From Fimenecus sp045631075 (GTDB lineage Bacteria; Bacillota; Clostridia; Oscillospirales; Acutalibacteraceae), in assembly GCA_045631075.1 (NCBI GenBank), contig JAZQUC010000211.1:1-6911 (forward strand): a stretch of 6,911 nt of DNA. The letters run 5' to 3'. Numbering within the stretch: position 1 is the first letter of the stretch; each line of letters begins with the position of its first letter. Below the pieces are notes generated by a model. It was not told where the DNA came from. It ran no database searches and was given only the letters and a program-made list of their open reading frames with translations. Made by a program: the position numbers and the translations under genes. Positions 1 to 4,952 of this stretch are shown in pieces.

Positions 1-23
1 ATGAAATTAAAATAAACCACAAA
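1..23. other. Unassigned left edge
   Basis: AT-rich bases before the first repeat. ATGAAATTAAAATAA would read as a four-codon ORF, or be the end of an upstream gene, but nothing supports either reading. With the repeats that follow, bases 1-339 hold no credible protein-coding gene. Confidence 0.3.
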
Positions 24-105
24 TGTAGGGGTCGCTGCCCACAGCGACCCGCAGTAAGTGGACGGTAAACTTTAGAGCGGGACGATGAAGGCATCGTCCC
101 CTACA
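24..105. repeat. Palindromic two-hairpin intergenic repeat, element 1
   Basis: An 82-bp GC-rich element in AT-rich DNA, bounded by TGTAGGGG (24-31) and its inverse CCCCTACA (98-105). It holds two perfect 9-bp hairpins: GGGTCGCTG at 29-37 with CAGCGACCC at 42-50 (loop CCCA), and GGGACGATG at 79-87 with CATCGTCCC at 92-100 (loop AAGG). Exactly 26 bases lie between the CCCG ending the first hairpin and the CGGG opening the second. The outer TGTAG/CTACA ends can also pair, giving a Y-shaped fold. The reverse complement of the element at 4758-4839 aligns to it over all 82 bases without a gap, with about 66 identical. No ORF fits here. It is probably a non-autonomous dispersed repeat; mobility and function are not shown by the sequence. 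Confidence 0.85.
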
Positions 106-126
106 ATATTATTAATTTGATTGTAA

Positions 127-266
127 TGTAGGGGCGATTCACGGTGCGGGTGTCCGGTGGACACCTCTGCGAAGCAGAAGCACCGACCGAGCCGGCAGGC
201 GAGACCATCGCCCGAATAAGATTACCAACACACTTTGGGACGGGTCATTCATGAATGACCCCTACA
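127..266. repeat. Palindromic intergenic repeat, element 2, with expanded first hairpin
   Basis: A 140-bp relative of the 82-bp elements, with the same TGTAGGGG (127-134) and CCCCTACA (259-266) ends and the same 26-base spacer (215-240) between CCCG and CGGG. The second hairpin is GGGTCATTC at 242-250 against GAATGACCC at 253-261. The first hairpin keeps its base, GGGCGAT (132-138) with ATCGCCC (207-213), but encloses 68 bases instead of a short loop. Inside it, CGGTGC (142-147) can pair with GCACCG (180-185), enclosing GGTGTCC/GGACACC (149-155 with 159-165) and TCTGC/GCAGA (166-170 with 174-178). This looks like a secondary insertion into, or expansion of, the loop. It lies about 75 bases upstream of the radical SAM gene. 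Confidence 0.8.
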
Positions 267-288
267 AGGTTTTCATTCCTATTTTTAT

Positions 289-314
289 TTGATATCATCC
301 CGACAAATTATAAT
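289..314 (+). promoter_or_regulatory. Candidate promoter for the four-gene unit
   Basis: A perfect TATAAT (309-314) lies 25 bases before the first start codon. The only fair -35 match, TTGATA (289-294), is separated from it by 14 bases, short of the usual 16-18. The box sits within a palindrome that also occurs between convergent genes at 4873-4886, where a promoter is not expected, so the match could be incidental. No better candidate was seen between 267 and 339. Confidence 0.35.
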
Positions 315-317
315 TTG
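294..317. repeat. 24-bp direct repeat with AT palindrome, copy 1
   Basis: These 24 bases recur exactly at 4863-4886. They begin ATCATCCCGA and end in the perfect 14-bp palindrome CAAATTATAATTTG (304-317). This copy starts 27 bases after the CCCCTACA end of element 2; the other starts 23 bases after the end of element 3. The AT motif may therefore belong to the same dispersed repeat unit. It may also be the remaining left half of a longer palindrome, but no right half is visible here. Confidence 0.75.
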
Positions 318-339
318 TTGCACTATTTCAGGTGATTAA

Positions 340-1245
340 ATGACAGACAGATATTATTCGTTAAATGAATACTTGAAAAACCAATTCGGTGAAAAGATAT
401 ATAAGCTTGCATTGGATTCAGGTTGTACTTGTCCTAATCGTGATGGTACACTTGATACTCGCGGTTGCATTTTCTGTCATAATGGCTCGTCACATTTCGC
501 TGAAATGGGAATCGACATAAACGAGCAGATTGAAAATGCTAAAAGCAGAGTAAAAAACAAAACAAAGACAGAAAAATTTATAGCATATTTTCAAAGTTAT
601 ACAAATACTTATGGTGACATTGATAAACTTGAAAAGATTTTTACAACGGCAATAAATCGGGACGATATTGTGGCAATTTCAATTGGAACACGACCTGATT
701 GCATTTCGGAAGATGTTATTTCAATGCTTGAAAATCTTAATAAAATCAAGCCTGTATGGGTCGAGTTAGGTTTACAGACATCAAACGAAAAGAGTGCAGA
801 ATATATCCGTCGTTGTTATGATAATTCTGTTTATGAAAAGGCGTTAAAAGACCTTAAAAACATAAATATAAATGTCATAACTCATATTATTATCGGTCTG
901 CCGAACGAAACAAAGGAAGATGTTTTGAATACAGTTGATTTTTCTGTGAAATGTGGCACAGACGGAATAAAACTTCAACTTCTTCACATTTTAAAAGATA
1001 CTGATTTGTATAAGGATTATAAAAAAGGAATAGTAAAGCCACTGAGTTTAAATGAATATATGGATATTCTTTTTGATTGTATCGAGAGAATACCTGAAAA
1101 TATTGTAATTCATCGTATAACAGGTGATGCACCGAAAAAATACCTTGTTGAGCCATTGTGGAGTGGTGACAAGAAAATGGTGCTTAATACAATAAATAAA
1201 GAAATGGAAAAAAGAAATATATTACAAGGGAAGTGCAGTTTATGA
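340..1245 (+). CDS. TIGR01212-type radical SAM protein (YhcC/YtqA-like)
   Basis: Cytoplasmic radical S-adenosylmethionine enzyme of the YhcC (E. coli)/YtqA (Bacillus) family; its substrate is not established to my knowledge. The 301-residue length suits the family. The N-terminal signature contains CPNRDGT (31-37) and GCIFC (42-46), so C31, C43 and C46 are the likely [4Fe-4S] ligands in the wide spacing typical of this family; C29 is an extra nearby cysteine. Other family landmarks are AYFQSYTNTY (about 82-91), the ELGLQT strand, HIIIGLPNET, and the C-terminal HRITGDAP followed by a P-x-W segment. The ATG at 340 follows AGGTGA (330-335) at 4 bases. It is first of four closely spaced genes; its TGA overlaps the next start by 4 bases. 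The family call is firm, the role in this unit unknown. Confidence 0.9.
   Translation: MTDRYYSLNEYLKNQFGEKIYKLALDSGCTCPNRDGTLDTRGCIFCHNGSSHFAEMGIDINEQIENAKSRVKNKTKTEKFIAYFQSYTNTYGDIDKLEKIFTTAINRDDIVAISIGTRPDCISEDVISMLENLNKIKPVWVELGLQTSNEKSAEYIRRCYDNSVYEKALKDLKNININVITHIIIGLPNETKEDVLNTVDFSVKCGTDGIKLQLLHILKDTDLYKDYKKGIVKPLSLNEYMDILFDCIERIPENIVIHRITGDAPKKYLVEPLWSGDKKMVLNTINKEMEKRNILQGKCSL
1227..1232 (+). promoter_or_regulatory. Ribosome binding site deciding the dehydrogenase start
   Basis: AGGGAA, within AAGGGAAG, lies about 9 bases upstream of the ATG at 1242. The alternative in-frame GTG at 1233 would sit immediately beside it, too close for initiation. This supports the ATG, which forms an ATGA overlap with the preceding stop codon. 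Confidence 0.55.
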
Positions 1246-2372
1246 GTTGGGAATTCAGTTTACCCGTTAAAATTTATTTTGGTACAGATAAAATCAAGGA
1301 ATTACCAAAAATTATAGAAGAATACGGATATAAAAAAGGTGTCCTTGTCTGTTCAAATACACTTAAAAAGAATGGTGTTGCTGACGAGATTATCAAAAAT
1401 TGTAACGGAATTATTGTTGATGTATTTTCTGACATAAGACCTAATCCAACGACAGATAATGTTAACGCATGTGTGGATATCCTTCGTAAAAACAACGCTG
1501 ATTTTGCAGTTGCTCTTGGTGGTGGCTCACCAATGGATTGTTGTAAAGCAGCTTGTGCCATCGCAAAGGGTAATGATATTATTGAAAGCTATCACACAGG
1601 TGGAAAGCCAATTAACAAGGACGAGGTTATTCCTATGATTGCTGTTGCCACAACAAGTGGTACAGGTAGTGAAATCACAAACATTTCAGTCCTTACTGAT
1701 TTAAGTAAAAATGTAAAATCAACAATGAATGACTCACTTATGTACCCAAAAGCAGCCATTGTTGACCCAAGACTTACTTTAAGTGTGCCACCAAAAGTTA
1801 CTGCGTCAACAGGTCTTGATGTGTTAAGTCATGCTCTTGAAAGTGTATGGAGTGTGCTTCATCAACCAATTTGTGAAAGTTGTTCAGTTCACGCAACAAA
1901 GCTTGTTTTTGAGTGGCTTTATAAGGCATATTGTGAGCCTGATAATTTGGAAGCCCGTGAAAAAATGGCAGAAGCATCAATCGTTGCAGGTGTAGCATTC
2001 TCAAACCCTCGTACAGCAGGTAGCCACGCTTGTTCATTCCCACTTACAAACCTTTACGGTGTACCACATGGTGAGGCCTGTGCAATGACACTTGATTTCT
2101 TCACAAAATATAATGCAGAGGCTGAAAACGGCAGACTTACTAAATTTGCACAGAATTGTGGGTTTTCAGATGCCTATGAGATGGCAGATGCAATTACTAA
2201 TCTTAAAAAGAAGATGGGAATGGCTTGCACTTTAAAGGAAATTGGTGTAAAATCATTAGAAGAGATTGAAACACTTACAAAAATGAGTATGACTCCACTT
2301 ATGGAACGAAATATGATTCCGCTTTCATATGATGACATTAAAAATATGTATGTTTCAATATGGGGTGAATAA
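1242..2372 (+). CDS. Iron-containing alcohol dehydrogenase (group III)
   Basis: A 376-residue cytoplasmic NAD(P)-dependent oxidoreductase that interconverts an alcohol and an aldehyde or ketone using a divalent metal, usually Fe2+. Visible marks: the nucleotide-binding loop GGGSPMD (93-99), TTSGTGSE (137-144), and metal ligands D193 and H197 in DVLSH, H262 in SHACSF, and H276 in VPHGE. Ligand spacings match FucO of E. coli. Two positions differ from FucO in my by-eye alignment. F266 replaces the second histidine of its H-x3-H motif. S38 aligns to Asp39, a residue known to exclude NADP in FucO, so NADPH use is plausible. The chosen ATG shares ATGA with the radical SAM stop; an in-frame GTG at 1233 has poor ribosome-site spacing. 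The stop is one base before the M20 gene. Substrate cannot be assigned. Confidence 0.9.
   Translation: MSWEFSLPVKIYFGTDKIKELPKIIEEYGYKKGVLVCSNTLKKNGVADEIIKNCNGIIVDVFSDIRPNPTTDNVNACVDILRKNNADFAVALGGGSPMDCCKAACAIAKGNDIIESYHTGGKPINKDEVIPMIAVATTSGTGSEITNISVLTDLSKNVKSTMNDSLMYPKAAIVDPRLTLSVPPKVTASTGLDVLSHALESVWSVLHQPICESCSVHATKLVFEWLYKAYCEPDNLEAREKMAEASIVAGVAFSNPRTAGSHACSFPLTNLYGVPHGEACAMTLDFFTKYNAEAENGRLTKFAQNCGFSDAYEMADAITNLKKKMGMACTLKEIGVKSLEEIETLTKMSMTPLMERNMIPLSYDDIKNMYVSIWGE
2364..2368 (+). promoter_or_regulatory. Ribosome binding site deciding the M20 start
   Basis: GGTGA, part of GGGGTGA at the very end of the dehydrogenase gene, is 5 bases before the ATG at 2374. This favours 2374 over the in-frame ATG at 2329, which would overlap the upstream gene by 44 bases and put a non-native extension before the membrane segment. 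Confidence 0.6.
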
Positions 2373-2373
2373 A

Positions 2374-3810
2374 ATGGTCATTCTGTATATTACCCTTGTC
2401 TTAATATTAGTTTTAGTTGCAGTTCTTACATTCAATACAGTAAGGGCATCAAAAAAGGCAAGAAAGCTTACTGAATTCAAGTCTTTCTATAATGATGATG
2501 AAATTAAATATTATGTGTCACGACTGCAAAAAATGATTCAATGCAAAACTGTTTCTGTAAAAGACAGCTATGATGATACTGAATTCAAAAAGCTTCGTGA
2601 AGTAATGACAGAGCTTTTCCCAACAGTCCATAATACTGCTGAAAAAATGACATTTTCTGATGATTGCTGGATTTATAAAATCAAGGGAAAAGACGAAAGT
2701 CGAAACATTATGCTTATGTCTCACCATGATGTTGTTGATGCAACAGGTGAGTGGGAGCACGATGGTTTTTCAGGTGAAATTGCTGATGGTAAAATCTGGG
2801 GCAGGGGAACAGTTGATACAAAAACACCTTTGTTTGCTGAGTTTTCTGCACTTGAAGAGCTTTTGAACGAAGGCTTTGAGCCACCTTGCAACATTTGGAT
2901 TGGGTCTTCTCATAACGAAGAGCTTGGTGGTGACGGAATTCCAACAGCCCTTACATATTTTAAAGAAAATAATATCACTTTCGAAGTAATTCTTGACGAA
3001 GGTGGAGCACTTATCGAGCCACCACTTGGTGGAATGAATTGTGATAAATGTGGTATGGTGGCAGTTCACGAAAAGGGTAGGATAAGTCTTATCTGTACTG
3101 CAACTGCTGAAAGTGGTCATGCAAGTCTTACAGCAGCTGCATCACTTACACCTGTTGAGCGAATGTCCGCATTTATAAATGAAATTACAACTAAGGATAT
3201 TTTCATCCGTCGTATAAACCCACAGGTTGAAGCAATGTTCAAGCATTTAGGTCCTTATTGTGGCTTCCCAATGAATATGCTTTTTGCGAACCTCTGGCTT
3301 TTTGGTGGAATTATCAAAAAGGTAATGCCTAAAATCAATGCACAGGCAGGCGGACTTATCGGTACAACTTGTTCATTTAATAATATTGATGGTAGTAGTG
3401 CATCAAAGCAGTGCACTGCAAAAGCCTTTGTTCGACCTGTTGACGAAAAGGATTTTCAAGTAGATTTGGAAAAATTCAAAGCTGTTGCATCAAAATATGC
3501 AATAACTGTTGAAATGACAGAGGATAGTGAGTATCATGGTCCTGCAGATATGACAAAACCACAGTTTAGTTATACAATGAACTGTATCGGTGAAATTTTC
3601 CCACAGTATCCTGCATCACCATTTATCCTTCCTGCAGGTACAGATGCAAGAACACTTACTGATGTGTGTGAATGTGTCCTTCGATTTGCACCGATTAAAC
3701 TTTCAGCACAGCAATTAGCGTCAGTTCACGCAGAAAACGAGAATATAGATGTTGACTCAGTTGCCAACTGTGTCGCATTTTATAAGCATTATATTAAAAA
3801 TTATAAATAA
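2374..3810 (+). CDS. Membrane-anchored M20 family metallopeptidase/amidohydrolase
   Basis: A 478-residue di-zinc hydrolase of the M20 family, which cleaves peptide or N-acyl amino acid amide bonds. Layout resembles carboxypeptidase S/PM20D1-type members: one N-terminal membrane segment (about residues 2-20), a catalytic domain, a lid/dimerisation insert (about 225-360), then the rest of the catalytic domain. Visible metal-site residues are H117 with D119 in SHHDVV, D148 in GRGTVD, E182 (catalytic base) and E183 in NEELGG, D208 in LDEGG, and H452 in VHAENE; H249 in SGHAS matches the lid histidine. No signal peptidase site was evident. The segment is preceded by no charged residue and followed by RASKKARK, so the positive-inside rule predicts the catalytic domain on the cytoplasmic face. 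One base separates it from the upstream gene and 12 from the SDR. Substrate unknown. Confidence 0.88.
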   Translation: MVILYITLVLILVLVAVLTFNTVRASKKARKLTEFKSFYNDDEIKYYVSRLQKMIQCKTVSVKDSYDDTEFKKLREVMTELFPTVHNTAEKMTFSDDCWIYKIKGKDESRNIMLMSHHDVVDATGEWEHDGFSGEIADGKIWGRGTVDTKTPLFAEFSALEELLNEGFEPPCNIWIGSSHNEELGGDGIPTALTYFKENNITFEVILDEGGALIEPPLGGMNCDKCGMVAVHEKGRISLICTATAESGHASLTAAASLTPVERMSAFINEITTKDIFIRRINPQVEAMFKHLGPYCGFPMNMLFANLWLFGGIIKKVMPKINAQAGGLIGTTCSFNNIDGSSASKQCTAKAFVRPVDEKDFQVDLEKFKAVASKYAITVEMTEDSEYHGPADMTKPQFSYTMNCIGEIFPQYPASPFILPAGTDARTLTDVCECVLRFAPIKLSAQQLASVHAENENIDVDSVANCVAFYKHYIKNYK

Positions 3811-3822
3811 GGGAGATATATT

Positions 3823-4653
3823 ATGAGTAATTGGATTGACAACAAAACAGTCATTATTACAGGTGCTTCAGCAGGTATCGGTAAGGGTGTTACAGAAACT
3901 CTTATCAAAAAGCATAACTGTAAGGTTATCGGTATCGCAAGAAGTCAGGAAAAAACAGAAAAATTCGTTGAGGAATTAGGTGAGTATGCAAAGAATTTCT
4001 CATACAGACTCTTTGACGTTTCAGTTAAGGAAAACTGGTTTGAATTTGCAGAATATCTTAAGGAAAACGATATTCACCCTGATGTTCTTATTAACAATGC
4101 AGGTATCTTGCCAAAGTTTAATAAGACACAGAACTATTCAATCGAAGAAATCGAAAGAGTAATGAACATCAACTTCTATTCAGCAGTTTATTCAATCAAG
4201 GCATTGTTGCCAATGATTCTTGAATCAAGCACACCTGCAATCATCAACGTTGCTTCTTCTGCTGCTTTAATGGCTCTTGCAGGCACATCTACATATTCAG
4301 CAAGTAAAGCTGCTCTCAAGTCATTTACAGAGTCGTTAAGAGAAGATTTAAGAGGCAAATGCTATGTTTCAGTTATCTGCCCAGGATTTACAAAGACAGA
4401 TATCTTCCGTAATCAGGACTCAAACACAGCAAAGGGCGAAAAGATGATTAACGCAATCAGCACAGACTGTGACAAGATGGTTAAGATGATTTGCAACGGT
4501 ATCGCAAATAAGCGTGAGCTTATGATTTTCGGGTTCGACGCTGACTTTATGAAGATTTTCGGCAGAATCACACCTGTCCAGGGCGGTCGTCTTTTCAGTG
4601 CAGTAATGAAGATGTCAAAGCTTCCATTATTCGACGCAGTATTCAAGGACTAA
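3823..4653 (+). CDS. Classical short-chain dehydrogenase/reductase (SDR)
   Basis: A 276-residue cytoplasmic oxidoreductase with a single Rossmann domain, interconverting carbonyl and hydroxyl groups. It has the classical SDR set: TGASAGIG (13-20) for the dinucleotide, NNAG (91-94), catalytic N117, S145 (or S146), Y158 and K162 in YSASK, and CPGFTKT (186-192) after strand 6. The second strand ends in AR (R40) with no acidic residue, which favours NADP(H). The tail beyond residue 200 is a little longer than in minimal 250-residue SDRs and holds MKIFGRITP and a hydrophobic end; it may shape the substrate pocket or help dimerise. The ATG follows GGGAGA (3811-3816) at 6 bases. It is the last gene of the four-gene unit, with a strong terminator 22 bases downstream. 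Family certain, substrate unknown. Confidence 0.92.
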   Translation: MSNWIDNKTVIITGASAGIGKGVTETLIKKHNCKVIGIARSQEKTEKFVEELGEYAKNFSYRLFDVSVKENWFEFAEYLKENDIHPDVLINNAGILPKFNKTQNYSIEEIERVMNINFYSAVYSIKALLPMILESSTPAIINVASSAALMALAGTSTYSASKAALKSFTESLREDLRGKCYVSVICPGFTKTDIFRNQDSNTAKGEKMINAISTDCDKMVKMICNGIANKRELMIFGFDADFMKIFGRITPVQGGRLFSAVMKMSKLPLFDAVFKD

Positions 4654-4675
4654 TATTCGATTATATAATAAAACT

Positions 4676-4703
4676 AAGGCGGAGTTCAAAACTCCGCCTT
4701 TTT
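4676..4703 (+). terminator. Intrinsic terminator after the SDR gene
   Basis: An 11-bp perfect stem, AAGGCGGAGTT (4676-4686) with AACTCCGCCTT (4690-4700), 3-base loop, running into a run of five T (4699-4703). It lies 22 bases after the SDR stop codon and is the expected end of the 340-4653 transcript. Confidence 0.9.
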
Positions 4704-4757
4704 CCATCCTTAATAAATTGGGAGTTTATCGATGACATTGATTTGGTGATGTACTCT

Positions 4758-4839
4758 TGTAGGGGACGATGCCTTCATCGTCCCGTTCCAAAGCGTACCA
4801 TTTATTTATTGCGGGCGGATGAGGGCATCCGCCCCTACA
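4758..4839. repeat. Palindromic two-hairpin intergenic repeat, element 3 (inverted relative to element 1)
   Basis: An 82-bp element with TGTAGGGG (4758-4765) and CCCCTACA (4832-4839) ends. Hairpins are GGGACGATG (4763-4771) with CATCGTCCC (4776-4784), and GGGCGGATG (4813-4821) with CATCCGCCC (4826-4834). Again 26 bases separate CCCG from CGGG. The 28 bases at 4758-4785 are the exact reverse complement of 78-105. In the other hairpin all three stem differences from element 1 are compensated on the opposite arm. It lies between two converging terminators, outside any gene. Confidence 0.85.
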
Positions 4840-4862
4840 TTTATGGTCGATATTAATAAACA

Positions 4863-4886
4863 ATCATCCCGACAAATTATAATTTG
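4863..4886. repeat. 24-bp direct repeat with AT palindrome, copy 2
   Basis: Identical to 294-317, including the CAAATTATAATTTG palindrome (4873-4886), and placed similarly after a CCCCTACA end. Here it lies downstream of both flanking genes, which argues that it is part of a dispersed repeat and not a gene-specific operator. Confidence 0.75.
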
Positions 4887-4904
4887 AACAATATTTTTAT
4901 GCAG

Positions 4905-4931
4905 AAAAAGAGGAGAGTTTTCACTCTCCTC
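4905..4931 (-). terminator. Intrinsic terminator of the minus-strand flavoenzyme gene
   Basis: Read on the minus strand: a 9-bp stem, GAGGAGAGT against ACTCTCCTC (plus-strand arms 4910-4918 and 4923-4931) with a 4-base loop, then five T residues (plus-strand A at 4905-4909). It starts 21 bases after the stop codon of the minus-strand gene and faces the SDR terminator across the repeat region. Confidence 0.88.
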
Positions 4932-4952
4932 AGATTTTATGTTATTTTGAAA

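Noticed and set aside
132..213. Cloverleaf-like fold suggesting a tRNA or known riboswitch
   Set aside because: There is no T-loop, anticodon arm or CCA-type end, and no riboswitch signature that I recognise; homology to the flanking repeat arms explains it better.
24..266. Possible CRISPR array from successive palindromic repeats
   Set aside because: Only two units lie here, their stems differ from each other, they are not regularly spaced, and no cas gene is present.
2329..2373. Earlier ATG start for the M20 gene
   Set aside because: It would overlap the dehydrogenase by 44 bases and adds residues before a natural membrane anchor; the ATG at 2374 has a good ribosome site.
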